From positions 310,001 through 374,000 of the forward strand of contig NZ_NBBJ01000001.1 in NCBI RefSeq assembly GCF_002197665.1: 64,000 nt of DNA, written 5' to 3'. The position numbers and the translations under genes were made by a program. The notes below the pieces were generated by a model. It was not told the DNA's origin and made no database searches. It worked only from the letters and a program-made list of their open reading frames with translations. The stretch's first letter is position 1, and each line of letters opens with the position of its first letter. This DNA is from Sphingomonas mucosissima. Lineage in GTDB: Bacteria; Pseudomonadota; Alphaproteobacteria; Sphingomonadales; Sphingomonadaceae. This document shows positions 43,919 to 52,893 of the stretch, one piece after another.

Positions 43919-44653
43919 ATGCACCGACTGGAAGGCAAGACTGCGATCATCACGGGCGGCGGCACGGGCATCGGCCTGGCTTCGGCAAGGCGCTTCATCG
44001 AGGAAGGTGCGTTCGTCTACATCTTTGGACGTAGGCAGGAGAAGCTGGATGCGGCAGTGGCGACCCTCGGCGTGAATGCACGCGCGGTGGCGGGATCGGT
44101 TACTGATGCCGGTGATCTCGAACAGCTGTTCGACACGGTGAAGCAGGAGCGCGGCAAGCTGGATATCCTGTTCGCCAATGCCGGAACCGGCGCGTTGGCA
44201 CCTCTCGTCGAGATCACACCGCAGCATTATGACGAGACCTTCGAGGTTAACGTGAAGGGCACAATCTTCACGGTACAGCAGGGTCTGAAGCTGATGGGCG
44301 AAGGTGGTTCAGTCATCCTCACCGGCTCGACCACTGGCGTGATGGGAACACCTGCGTTCAGCATCTACAGCGCGTCAAAGGCTGCTGTCCGCAACCTCGC
44401 GCGCAGCTGGGCGCAGGATCTGCGCGGTACGGGTATTCGCGTCAACGTCCTATCGCCCGGCCCGACGCTGACCGAGTTGGCAGCCGAAGTCGTCGGTCGC
44501 GACGCGATGATCGAGATGGGGGCTACAACGCCAGTTGGGCATGTCGGCGACCCTTCGGAAGTCGCCGCGGCCGCCGCGTTCCTCGCTTCGTCGGACAGCA
44601 GCTTCATGACGGGTAGCGAGCTGTTCACCGATGGAGGGCTAGCTCAAATCTGA
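43919..44653 (+). CDS. SDR family oxidoreductase
   Basis: 244 aa. TGGGTGIG cofactor motif, NAGTG, catalytic Ser (LTGSTTGVMG) and YxxxK (YSASKAAV). Close in pattern to the SDRs annotated as glucose 1-dehydrogenase or 3-oxoacyl reductase. Controlled presumably by the divergent HxlR regulator. Its 3' end overlaps that of the convergent LysR gene by 15 bp. Confidence 0.92.
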   Translation: MHRLEGKTAIITGGGTGIGLASARRFIEEGAFVYIFGRRQEKLDAAVATLGVNARAVAGSVTDAGDLEQLFDTVKQERGKLDILFANAGTGALAPLVEITPQHYDETFEVNVKGTIFTVQQGLKLMGEGGSVILTGSTTGVMGTPAFSIYSASKAAVRNLARSWAQDLRGTGIRVNVLSPGPTLTELAAEVVGRDAMIEMGATTPVGHVGDPSEVAAAAAFLASSDSSFMTGSELFTDGGLAQI

Positions 44654-45649
44654 GGGAACTCTGCCGGCGGGCGATAAGCCCGCTGGGTTTGAGAGGGGGC
44701 TGCGCGGCTGGTCCTGCTCGCCTGAAGCGCCGACGGATCGACGTGAACGAATGTCCGAAGGTGGTGACAAGCGAAGCTCGCTGATCAATGCGCGCAGCGC
44801 AGGAGTGACGCGCCGGTCAGGGTAGTAGAGGCGGCACCCCGGATAGCTCGGACACGAGGCTGCGAGAACCTGCACGAGACGGCCGTCCGCGATTTCGTCG
44901 GCCACGTCGCGCTCCATCATGTAGCCAAGCCCAGCACCAGCGCGCACCGTTGCCGCCGCCAGCACCTCGTCGTTGACGATTAGCTGCCCCGGCACCCTCA
45001 GCCTGACGTCCCTGTCTGACTCCTCGAACTCCCACGGCAGCAGGCCGCCGCCGTCGAGCAGGCGGTAGTTGACGCAGACGTGACGATCGAGGTCCGCCAG
45101 CGTCTCAGGCGGAGCATGTCGAGAGAAGTATGCGGGCGTGCCGACCACGACGGTGCGCAAATCCGGACCTACCGGCACGGTGACCATGTCGCGCTCAACC
45201 GCCTCGCCCAGGCGGATGCCGGCGTCGAAGCCGCCCGCAACAAGGTCGACCAGCCGGTCCTCGACGATGACCTCGACGGACACATCGGGGTGGCCCAGCA
45301 GGAACTGGGGCAAACGGGGCGCCAGGATGGTCCGCGCCGCGTAGCTAAATGTTGTAAGCCGCACCGTGCCCGACGGCGCGCCGCGCCAGTCCGCGAGCGA
45401 CGCCAGACCTTGAGTCACCTGTGCCAGAGCAGGGTCGAGCGAACGGAGGAGTTGCTCGCCCGCCGCGGTCGGCGCGACCGAGCGGGTGGTTCGGGCGAGA
45501 AGACGGACGCCGAGCCGCTTCTCCAGCGCCTTCATGGCGTGGCTCAGTGCGGATGGCGAAAGGCCGAGATCGGCGGCAGCCCGCGTGAAGCTCCGGTGTT
45601 TGGCGACGCTGGCGAAAGCCGCTAGATCGTCGAGGTCACCGCGCCGCAT
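44639..45649 (-). CDS. LysR family regulator
   Basis: 336 aa from ATG 45649. HTH: DLAAFASVAKHRSFTRAAADLGLSPSALSHAMKALEKRLGVRLLARTTRSVAPT. Effector domain ends about 30 residues before a Ser/Arg/Pro-rich tail, which is longer than normal. Divergent from an aldo/keto reductase and VOC protein pair, its likely targets. Confidence 0.93.
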   Translation of the reverse strand: MRRGDLDDLAAFASVAKHRSFTRAAADLGLSPSALSHAMKALEKRLGVRLLARTTRSVAPTAAGEQLLRSLDPALAQVTQGLASLADWRGAPSGTVRLTTFSYAARTILAPRLPQFLLGHPDVSVEVIVEDRLVDLVAGGFDAGIRLGEAVERDMVTVPVGPDLRTVVVGTPAYFSRHAPPETLADLDRHVCVNYRLLDGGGLLPWEFEESDRDVRLRVPGQLIVNDEVLAAATVRAGAGLGYMMERDVADEIADGRLVQVLAASCPSYPGCRLYYPDRRVTPALRALISELRLSPPSDIRSRRSVGASGEQDQPRSPLSNPAGLSPAGRVPSDLS

Positions 45650-45743
45650 TGATGCATCATGCTCACAAGCCCTTGCGGTGTGCAACGGCTAATCTGCCGG
45701 TCGGCCGGGCACTATGTGCGTCCTCTAACGAGGAGTGATGGCC

Positions 45744-46838
45744 GTGGAACTAACCAACTATCGCACGCTGGGCCGCTCGGGGTTGGCGGTGAGCCCGCTG
45801 GCGCTGGGCACGATGACCTTCGGTGCCGGCCGCTGGGGCGCTGACGAAGGCGGATCGCGCGCCATCTTCGATGCTTATATTGAGTCGGGTGGCAACTTCA
45901 TCGACACCGCAGACGTCTATTCCGGCGGCGAGAGCGAGGCGATGATTGGCCGCTTCCTGCGCGAGGGCGGCGGCCGCGACCGGATGGTGATCGCCACCAA
46001 GTCGGGCTTCCCCCGGAGCGAGGGCAATCCACTCGCCGGCGGCAATTCGGCGCGCAACATCCGCGACGGCTTGGAAGGGTCGCTGAGGCGTCTCGGCAGC
46101 GGCCATATCGACATGTACTGGACGCATGTCTGGGATCGCACGACCCCGGCTGAAGAGGTGTTGCGCGCGTTAACCGACGCGGTGCGGCGGGGCGATATTC
46201 TCTACTACGGCTTCTCCAACGCCCCGGCCTGGTATGCCGCGCAAATTGCGACGCTGGCCCGTGGCCACGGGCTGCCGGAGCCGATCGGGTTGCAGTACAG
46301 CTATTCTCTCATTGATAGGGGCGTCGAACTCGATCTGGTGCCTGCCGGACAAGCGCTCGGGCTCGGGCTGGTGGCGTGGAGCCCGCTCGCCTTCGGCATG
46401 CTCACGGGCAAGTACGGCCGGGAGAAGCTCGCCGCCTTCGGCCCGGCGGGCAGCGTTCCGAACAAGGCCGGCGAGCACGCGGGCGGCAGCGACGGCCGTC
46501 TCAACGGCGATAATCCGTATGGCGGGATGCTGTTCACCGAGGCAAACTTCCGCATCGTCGACGAACTGCGCGCCGTGGCGGAGGAGGTCGACCGACCGAT
46601 GGCGCAGGTGGCGCTCGCCTGGGTTGCGGGCCGGCCGGGCGTATCGTCGGTGCTGATGGGAGCGAGCCGGCCCGAACATGTGCGGGAGAACGCCGCGTCG
46701 CTCGACATCGTGCTGTCGCCGGAGCAACAACAGCGGTTGGACGCGGTAGGCGCGCCGCCGCAGCTAAACCCCTATTTCATCTTCGATCTGCCGCGTGAAA
46801 GTATCTTCGGCGGCTGCGATGTGGAGGTCTATCGTTAG
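45744..46838 (+). CDS. Aldo/keto reductase
   Basis: 364-aa TIM-barrel oxidoreductase. Catalytic Asp and Tyr in FIDTADVYSGG, Lys in ATKSGFP, His in YWTHVWD, and the NADP region VLMGASRPEHVRENAAS. AGGAG at 45731-45735 is best spaced for GTG 45744; ATG 45738 is another start. It reduces carbonyls; substrate unknown. Divergent LysR control is likely. Confidence 0.94.
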   Translation: MELTNYRTLGRSGLAVSPLALGTMTFGAGRWGADEGGSRAIFDAYIESGGNFIDTADVYSGGESEAMIGRFLREGGGRDRMVIATKSGFPRSEGNPLAGGNSARNIRDGLEGSLRRLGSGHIDMYWTHVWDRTTPAEEVLRALTDAVRRGDILYYGFSNAPAWYAAQIATLARGHGLPEPIGLQYSYSLIDRGVELDLVPAGQALGLGLVAWSPLAFGMLTGKYGREKLAAFGPAGSVPNKAGEHAGGSDGRLNGDNPYGGMLFTEANFRIVDELRAVAEEVDRPMAQVALAWVAGRPGVSSVLMGASRPEHVRENAASLDIVLSPEQQQRLDAVGAPPQLNPYFIFDLPRESIFGGCDVEVYR

Positions 46839-46903
46839 GGCGGTCCTGTCCCGATCGTCGCAGTCAGCGTTGGACGGCTGGTGCAAATGGGCAGCGTTAC
46901 CGC

Positions 46904-47305
46904 ATGCCGCAGCGCCTCGCCATGACCGCTTTCCTCGTCGACGACTACGACGAAGCCATCTTGTTCTTCGTGGGTAGCCTAGGCTTCACCCTGCGCGAGG
47001 ACACCGCCTTGGGAGACGGGAAGCGATGGGTGGTGGTCACCCCGCCGGGTGCGGCCGGCGGGCTGCTGCTCGGGCGGGCAGTGGGGGAGAGACAGCGAGC
47101 GGCAGTCGGCGACCAGAGCGGCGGCCGCGTGTTCCTGTTCCTGGAGACGGACGACTTCGCGCGTGACCACTTCGCCTACAGCAAGCGTGGCGTTCGGTTC
47201 GTCGAGCCGCTTCGCCGTCAGGATTATGGCACCGTCGCGGTCTTCGAGGATCTCTACGGGAACAGGTGGGACCTGATCGAGCGTGCCCCCGCACCGCGCC
47301 GCTAG
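46904..47305 (+). CDS. VOC family (glyoxalase-like) protein
   Basis: 133-aa single VOC domain: MTAFLVDDYDEAILFFVGSLGFTLREDT, RWVVVTPPG, FLFLETDDFARDHFAYSKRGVRFVEPLRRQDYGTVAVFEDLYGNRWDLIE pattern. A Glu of DLIE and one of VFLFLETD could be metal ligands, with an unusual first site. Probably co-transcribed with the aldo/keto reductase 65 bp upstream. Confidence 0.88.
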   Translation: MPQRLAMTAFLVDDYDEAILFFVGSLGFTLREDTALGDGKRWVVVTPPGAAGGLLLGRAVGERQRAAVGDQSGGRVFLFLETDDFARDHFAYSKRGVRFVEPLRRQDYGTVAVFEDLYGNRWDLIERAPAPRR

Positions 47306-47568
47306 GATCATCTTTACGGCGACATGAACTAACGACTGGACTTAGGAAGCGGATAGGACGCTCTGAATGACCGGTTATGGGTCCTGTCAGCCGCGATGCT
47401 ATCGGTAGTATGGCGACCAAACGCAATTGATTGGAGAGCGGCGAAGGCATTTTGTGAGCAGACGCTTCTAGATCACACGCATCGACAAGAGACCGGTGGT
47501 CTGTTAGGCGTTCACATAACGTCTTGCGGCTCAATTCGCAGTGGCCGCTCTGCAAACGGGATACGCAA

Positions 47569-48291
47569 ATGGAGTTCCAGAGAGCGCGCAACGAAGCCCA
47601 GCGAGATCAGCGTCGCAACACGATTCTGACGACGGCGGCAGCAATGCTGAAGGAAATGCCCGTCGCCGATGTCAGCCTGAACGAGTTGAGTCGGCGTGTC
47701 GGCCTCGCGAAATCGAACGTGCGTCGGTACTTTGAAAGCCGCGAAGCTGTGCTGCTCGAGCTGTTGAACGACGAAGTGGAGCGTTGGATCGCTGATGTCG
47801 ACCTCGCCATCGTCGACATCGACACCTCGAGGCCTGCAATCAACCGCGCGAACACCTTCGCCGCAACGCTTGCGTTAACGCTCGATAGCTTGCCGATTTT
47901 GTGCGACCTCATCAGCGCACAAGCATCCGTGCTGGAGCGTAACGTGTCCGCCGAAGTGATCCTGAGCCACAGGCGCGCGTTCAACGCCCGTGTCCAGCGC
48001 CTGTCTGGTTTGCTGTTGCACAGCCTGCCGGAACTGAGAACAGCGGACGTCTCTCACATCATCTCCAGCACCTTCCTAATGGTCGCCGGAGCGTGGCCGC
48101 ACGGCCAGCCCTCAAAAGAGGTCCTTGCTGCTTACCAGGCCGATCCCGCCATCGGTGCCACCAGCATCGAGTTTATCTCTTTCCTCCAGGACTCGATTGC
48201 GCTGACGATCATCGGTCTGCTGACCAGAAGCACCATGGAACGACACTACCCGTCCCCGTCTCTACAAAAGACCGCCCGCCTTTTATTATAA
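47569..48291 (+). CDS. TetR/AcrR family regulator
   Basis: 240 aa from ATG 47569 (MEFQRARNEAQRDQRR). HTH: TILTTAAAMLKEMPVADVSLNELSRRVGLAKSNVRRYFESREAVLLELL; the ligand domain begins LNDEVERWIADVDLAIVD. Targets not adjacent. Codon use is less GC-biased than the core genes, consistent with acquired DNA. Confidence 0.87.
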   Translation: MEFQRARNEAQRDQRRNTILTTAAAMLKEMPVADVSLNELSRRVGLAKSNVRRYFESREAVLLELLNDEVERWIADVDLAIVDIDTSRPAINRANTFAATLALTLDSLPILCDLISAQASVLERNVSAEVILSHRRAFNARVQRLSGLLLHSLPELRTADVSHIISSTFLMVAGAWPHGQPSKEVLAAYQADPAIGATSIEFISFLQDSIALTIIGLLTRSTMERHYPSPSLQKTARLLL

Positions 48292-48490
48292 GACCGTCGG
48301 TTCCTTATATTCTGAGCACTGCCTATACGCCTTGTCAGGCGCCAATAGAAAATGAGACGAGAGTAAGAACAGGTCGTTCGCAGCTGTGGACCCTTCTCCA
48401 CCGGCAAAACGCTGAGCTTGATAAGCCTTCTCGAGCAAGACTGTTGAAGCCGCCGTTCAAGTAGGGGTGGGCTGCGGTCGAGAGGAGGGA

Positions 48491-48519
48491 AGGGCTGGTT
48501 GGCAAGTTGACAACCAGCC
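48491..48519 (-). terminator. Terminator hairpin after the HUH gene
   Basis: GGGCTGGTTG (48491-48500) and CAACCAGCCC (48510-48519) pair perfectly around nine bases. It lies just past the stop of the minus-strand HUH gene, with a weak pyrimidine run beyond. Confidence 0.6.
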
Positions 48520-48528
48520 CTGGCGAAA

Positions 48529-49476
48529 TCAGCGCAGCGTGATTTGAGGAGCTGCAAAACGCCGCAGCTCGCAACGCGGCAGTAGCTCCGCCCAGAAGTC
48601 TTCGATCCACTCCATCTGCGAAGCACGGTTCGTTGCGCTAGTGCGTTGTTCCAGCATGGTATGCGCTTCTTGCAGCGCTTGGCGCCTGATTACTGTTCCT
48701 TGTCCGCCGGCAAAGCAGAGGCGATCTTGCTCGATAAGCGACAGTAACTGCATCATGCGAAGGTAGCGCACGTACCGATCTGCCTTTTCAGACTCGTGAA
48801 TGTTGGTGAGGCCGGTGCGCGGGTTGTAGTAAACTGTTTTGGTGCGAGCCGGCGGCCTGTAGGGATAGGTAAGTACGCGTTCGATATCCGGCCAGGTTGC
48901 GCGCACCAGCTGCACCTTTACGGCTTCAACTCCCGCAACGCCGGTATGAAGGCGCTTGTTGTAGCCATCGGCTACATGCTGCGCATGTTGTAGGATGTCG
49001 CATCCCCAAACAGTTGCATGCACGTGCGGGCTGATGACACGACCTCCGGCAGGGTACGTGCGGTTGGCGAAAACGGCAAAATCAACGCCACCAATCCAGC
49101 TGCCGCCAGTCGCATCGAGAATGTGACGGGCTTGTTTGGTTAACTCAGCAAGTCGGATTTCTGTTCGTTCGTCAGACGTCTCAAAATTCTCGTTGATGAT
49201 GGTGACGTGAAGGACCTGCAGATCATTCGCCGATCGCCAAACGCGGCGAAATCCACGCGATAGGTTTCGAGCGAAACAAAATCGCGCGCGATTGTCGCTG
49301 GCGATGAACGTGATGAGGCCAGGATCAAGGCCGTCGAGGACGCGTAGGTTTGCACGATCTTCATTGGTGAGGTGGTGCCGCAGCGCCCGATTGCGCTTGG
49401 CTCGGAGAAGTTTGGCTTCTCCGCGGTAAGTATCGATAAGGGAGAGAGGGCGATTAATCTCGGAAAACTTTGCCAT
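48529..49476 (-). CDS. HUH-type replication/relaxase-like protein
   Basis: 315 aa from ATG 49476 (MAKFSEINRP). LQVLHVTIINEN (strand motif 1) is followed by ISPHVHATVWG, where His151-x-His153 is the metal-binding HUH pair. A Tyr nucleophile could lie in ERVLTYPYRPP or TVYYNPRTG. Rolling-circle replication proteins and small relaxases have this pattern. It sits with AlpA-like and integrase genes, so it may replicate or mobilise the excised island. Confidence 0.65.
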   Translation of the reverse strand: MAKFSEINRPLSLIDTYRGEAKLLRAKRNRALRHHLTNEDRANLRVLDGLDPGLITFIASDNRARFCFARNLSRGFRRVWRSANDLQVLHVTIINENFETSDERTEIRLAELTKQARHILDATGGSWIGGVDFAVFANRTYPAGGRVISPHVHATVWGCDILQHAQHVADGYNKRLHTGVAGVEAVKVQLVRATWPDIERVLTYPYRPPARTKTVYYNPRTGLTNIHESEKADRYVRYLRMMQLLSLIEQDRLCFAGGQGTVIRRQALQEAHTMLEQRTSATNRASQMEWIEDFWAELLPRCELRRFAAPQITLR

Positions 49477-49841
49477 TGGGTATGCCTTGGAATGGGCACA
49501 CCGATCCCCGCAGCACCACCAACCACTGGCTAATGGCACAACTGCACGATGGCAGTGTATACTACGATAGGGGCCGGTGAGCGTAGGTGTGTGTAGAGGC
49601 AGGCTTCACGCCGCGACATCCGCGATTTGATTGCTGCACTTAGATCTGCTGGTGGTCGCCGCGGCTCTCTTAGCGGAGCCGCAGCGTCCAATTTACAGCT
49701 TCACGAAAGGTGACTGCGGGCGCTGGTTCCGGTAGGGGTCTTACCAAGGTAGACAGTTCATTCGCTCTCGGCTTAGCCCGCTGCTTCTTCGCTGCCGCTA
49801 GGCGGCGGCTGCGCCGCTAATTGGCGAGCTCGCCGGCAGGG
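49477..49841. other. Intergenic region before the HUH gene
   Basis: No gene seen. GCGGCTC (49671-49677) and GAGCCGC (49686-49692) make a small hairpin that could end the AlpA-like gene. TAGTATAC near 49,555-49,565 on the coding strand could be the HUH promoter. Confidence 0.4.
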
Positions 49842-50084
49842 CTAGCTATCCTTCCGCCGCGCGGACGGACTCTGGTCGGCCAGAGGCTGCAAGGCCGAAG
49901 CTTCAAACCGTTCGATTTCACTAACCGGATAGCGGATGCGGCGACCAAAGCGCGCGTATGCTGGGGGTAGCTGAAGGTGTCGCTGCTTACGCAGAAATTT
50001 GACGCTGAGCCCGAGCCGTTCCGCTAATTCCGCTTCATCAAGGTAGCGCCGTTGTGCGGGTTCGGTAATGTTATCGCTAGTCAT
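49842..50084 (-). CDS. AlpA/excisionase-like HTH protein
   Basis: 80 aa from ATG 50084 (MTSDNITEPAQ). RRYLDEAELAERLGLSVKFLRKQRHLQLPPAYARFGRRIRYPVSEIERF is a MerR-like winged helix typical of AlpA and Xis proteins, which activate or direct excision of integrated elements. It lies between the HUH gene and the integrase and would steer island excision. Confidence 0.85.
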   Translation of the reverse strand: MTSDNITEPAQRRYLDEAELAERLGLSVKFLRKQRHLQLPPAYARFGRRIRYPVSEIERFEASALQPLADQSPSARRKDS

Positions 50085-50476
50085 CTTTAAGCTCCGCGAT
50101 TGTGCGTGATGACGACCACTGCTGCTGTCGCCGATGATCTTTACACAGTCGATCTTCGGCCAGTTTGCTGCCCACTGCGGATTGGAGCCATTGCACGGTT
50201 GAGCGAGCGGTTTTTTTGCGGAGCGCAGCTTAATCCGCAAACCGCTTTCATTGATCTGGCATGACGATGAGCGCGGCGAGGACATCCGTCTCCCTTGATG
50301 CACGAGTGCGGTTCAAGGAGGAGATTTTTCTGCCGTTCGCAACCACTGGCACCGTGCGTCTCTGACGCACATGAAGCAGATCTGGATCTAATCGAATTCG
50401 GCCTTCGCTCAAGATCGGCAGAGGCCAGCTTAACCTCACGGTAGCTGGCGATCTCAGGGCTCTTGGAACCCGGTGG
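50085..50476. other. Intergenic region between AlpA-like and integrase genes
   Basis: About 390 bp. A hairpin is formed by AGCGGTTT-rich sequence near 50,205 and its complement ending near 50,252. Otherwise no gene seen; the AlpA promoter should be here. Confidence 0.4.
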
Positions 50477-51745
50477 TTATCGCGCTGGCGCTGAACCAGC
50501 GCTCTCCACAATAGAGCGCAGGTGCGCCTCCCAAAGATTGATGGCTTCGATTTTCTCCGGCGCCCAGTCGTGTCTCTGGTAAACCGCAGCGATACCGGAC
50601 TTTGCGCCTCCCACATGATTGAGTAGTGCTTCGGTTACCTCAAATCGGACACCTAGCCGTTGCATGTTGGTGGCGAACGTACGTCGCAGGTCGTGGAAGC
50701 GCCATGCCGCTAATCGCCTACCCGCTGCTTGGGCGATGCTGTCGTCCAACTGGCGCTTTGCCTTCGAATAACCGGAGATTGGCGTGGTCCCCGTTGTTGT
50801 GAAAACCAGTCCGCTACTCGGCCATTTACCTTTAGTAGCTAGGCTATTTAATTCGATCTGCGCGATCGAGCCGAGAGGCACGACATGAACCTGCCCGTTC
50901 TTCGTGCGCGATCCGGGTATGGTCCATGTGGCGGCTTCCTGGCTAAGTTCCTCCCATCGCATTCCGGAGACCTCGTCCCTTCGCTGGCCGGTCACGATGA
51001 GAAGCCGAGCGTAGGCGTCGAAAGGAGCGTTCAGTTCTCCGGCGAATACGGCAATCAGCGCCAGCTCAGCATCATTAAGGACACGATCACGGCTGGCGAC
51101 TGCCTTCGGCGATCGCATCTGTTCGAATGGTGAACGGTCGATGTCGCCCCGTTCTACCGCCCAGGCAAAAAGCTTTCGGAGGAGAGCGTAGAGGTTGCGT
51201 GGCAGCGCCGGACTGGACATTGGGAGCCGATCGAAAACGTCTGCGAGGTCGCGGCGGCTTATGGTGCGCACGGACTTACCCGCCAGCACAGGTCGGACCC
51301 AACGGCGAAGGTTGCTTTCTGCGGAAGCGTACGTACGTGGGCGCCACGTCCGCCTCCCGTACATGGCAAGGAAATGCTCTGAATAGGATCCAAACTCCGT
51401 CGAAGCTTGATCACTAGATGAACTCTCAGGTGTGAGTGCCGATGCGGGCGCGGGTGTTGTACCTACCAACGTTTCCCTAGGGTCAGTTCCTGATGCTGCC
51501 AAGCGAAGCAAGGTTTCAGCACGCTCCCGAGCAGTCGCTGCTGTGAAAGTACCATGCCTTCCAATGCTAATTCGCTGAGTTTTGGAGGAGCGACCCGCCA
51601 TTCTATATTGAACAAGGTACGTCTTGTTTCCGGCCGGCGTGACTTTTACGCCGAACCCGCGGAGGCCTTCGTCCCAGAGAAACGTATCGCTTGAGGAGGC
51701 CGTCAGCGCGTCCACGCTCCGCATTGTGATTTTCCCGGTCGCCAT
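50477..51745 (-). CDS. Tyrosine-type site-specific integrase (P4/DUF4102 type)
   Basis: 422 aa from ATG 51745. N-terminal DUF4102-like arm domain (TFLWDEGLRGFGVKVTPAGNKTYLVQYRM), a SAM-like core-binding domain, and the catalytic domain with Arg (TGQRRDEVSGMRW), HDLRR (HxxR), the LLNHVGG His region and Tyr in AVYQRHDW. This family integrates at tRNA 3' ends. The gene lies just inside attR and the arm repeats overlap its start region, so integrase binding may also affect its own transcription. Confidence 0.95.
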   Translation of the reverse strand: MATGKITMRSVDALTASSSDTFLWDEGLRGFGVKVTPAGNKTYLVQYRMAGRSSKTQRISIGRHGTFTAATARERAETLLRLAASGTDPRETLVGTTPAPASALTPESSSSDQASTEFGSYSEHFLAMYGRRTWRPRTYASAESNLRRWVRPVLAGKSVRTISRRDLADVFDRLPMSSPALPRNLYALLRKLFAWAVERGDIDRSPFEQMRSPKAVASRDRVLNDAELALIAVFAGELNAPFDAYARLLIVTGQRRDEVSGMRWEELSQEAATWTIPGSRTKNGQVHVVPLGSIAQIELNSLATKGKWPSSGLVFTTTGTTPISGYSKAKRQLDDSIAQAAGRRLAAWRFHDLRRTFATNMQRLGVRFEVTEALLNHVGGAKSGIAAVYQRHDWAPEKIEAINLWEAHLRSIVESAGSAPAR

Positions 51746-51759
51746 AAAGATTGTAGTCC

Positions 51760-51780
51760 AGCAATCACCTAGCAATCACC
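51760..51780. repeat. Tandem arm-type repeats, right end
   Basis: AGCAATCACCT followed at once by AGCAATCACC, period 11. It resembles the left-end pair (AGCAAGCACCT twice) with one base changed, and lies 15 bases upstream of the integrase start. Confidence 0.6.
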
Positions 51781-51905
51781 GCAGCGTACGTTCCGTAGCA
51801 CTCCGTGGCAATGCAGGTCATTAATGAGGTGTTCTTGTCCGCTCTAAAGCAGTGTATTCTCAAAAATAATCCTGAAAATTCCGGCATTAGGGCGGTTGCG
51901 AGTAC

Positions 51906-51959
51906 CACACTGGGGGTGTGGGGGTCGCAGGTTCGAATCCTGTCGCCCCGACCAGAGAT
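51906..51959 (+). repeat. attR: tRNA-Pro 3' fragment
   Basis: 54 bp identical to 15,311-15,364. Only the 3' part of the tRNA is here, so it is a displaced chromosomal fragment and not a gene. It marks the right end of the island; the core resumes with the exonuclease gene. Confidence 0.92.
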
Positions 51960-51988
51960 CTCACACCATTGCGGCAAGTTGGACGGGC

Positions 51989-52852
51989 TCAGCCCGCTGC
52001 CGCGACTCGCGCGCGCAGCGCGTCTTCCGACACGATCTCGATCCGCGAGCCCGCGCGCTGCAGCTCCTCCGCGCGACGATGGGCCGGGCTGGCATGAAAG
52101 AAGCGACCGTAGGGTTGCTCGTTGCTGACCACCAACATCGTCGAGCTGGTGCCGACCGAGGCGGCGACTCGCCCGCCCATTTCCGCTAGCCACTGGCCAA
52201 GCGCCCCATTGCGCGTCTCGCCGAGGATCGCGATCCGCTCGCCCTTTAGCGGGCCGTCGGGCGCGGGCTTCGGCGCCGCGGACGTGCGGTATGTCGCGGG
52301 GTTCAGCCAGCCGCCAAGATCAATGCCGGTATGATCGATCGCCCGCACGATCACCATGCCAGCGGCGCGCGCGTCGCTCAGCGCGTTGTGATGCTTGTGC
52401 CTGAGGCCCAGGAACTTCGCGAGCGCGCTCAGCCGATGACTCGGCAAATCGGGCCAGGCGCGCTTGGCGACCCGAACGCTGTCGAGCCAGGTGGCATCGA
52501 TCGGCGTCTGCGCGTGTATCGCGCACGCCGCCGCCAGCGCCCCCTTGTCGAACATCGAATGCGCCACCGTCACGCGCCCGCCGAGATGCGCCGCAACCGT
52601 CGCATGCACCTCCGCATAGGTCGGCTGGTTCATGACGTAGTCTTCGCACAGCCCATGAATGCGCGTGTTGAAGGGCGAGAATTCGTCGCACGGGTCGACC
52701 AGCGTGTCATAGGCGAAGACCTCCACGCCCGCGCGAAAGCCGACGATGCCGATCTGGCAGATGCTGCTCACGCGCGAACAGGCGGTTTCCACGTCGATCA
52801 CCACGAAGTCGCACGGATCGGACGCGGGCAGGGTAGCGGGAACAACACTCAT
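51989..52852 (-). CDS. 3'-5' exonuclease with BRCT-like C terminus
   Basis: 287 aa from ATG 52852. DnaQ-fold exonuclease: DFVVIDVETA (Asp and Glu), RIHGLCEDYV, HNALSDARAAGMV (His and Asp). The C-terminal 90 residues (LKGERIAILGETRNGALGQWLAEMGGRVAASVGTSSTMLVV) look like a BRCT domain, as in PolC-like epsilon proteins of this order. It was the original neighbour of tRNA-Pro before the island inserted. Confidence 0.87.
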   Translation of the reverse strand: MSVVPATLPASDPCDFVVIDVETACSRVSSICQIGIVGFRAGVEVFAYDTLVDPCDEFSPFNTRIHGLCEDYVMNQPTYAEVHATVAAHLGGRVTVAHSMFDKGALAAACAIHAQTPIDATWLDSVRVAKRAWPDLPSHRLSALAKFLGLRHKHHNALSDARAAGMVIVRAIDHTGIDLGGWLNPATYRTSAAPKPAPDGPLKGERIAILGETRNGALGQWLAEMGGRVAASVGTSSTMLVVSNEQPYGRFFHASPAHRRAEELQRAGSRIEIVSEDALRARVAAAG

Positions 52853-52893
52853 CGCGGCAGAACATATCAGGTTCGGCCGCCATTTACAGGCGG

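Larger units (their letters stand above)
15311..51959. mobile_element. Integrated genomic island at tRNA-Pro
   Basis: About 36.6 kb lies between two copies of a 54-bp sequence from the tRNA-Pro 3' half. A tyrosine integrase sits inside the right end, with an AlpA-like HTH protein and an HUH-type replication-like protein next to it. The cargo is a patchwork of sugar uptake, detoxification, regulators, two further recombinases and a seven-gene operon with defence-like domains. No conjugation genes are seen, so transfer would depend on a helper or the element is a remnant. The unoccupied site would have tRNA-Pro directly followed by the exonuclease gene at 51,989. Confidence 0.85.

Noticed and set aside
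51906..51959. Second tRNA-Pro gene
   Set aside because: Only the 3' part is present, with no acceptor 5' strand or D arm; it is an att fragment.
15311..51959. Prophage
   Set aside because: No capsid, terminase, portal, tail or lysis genes were seen.
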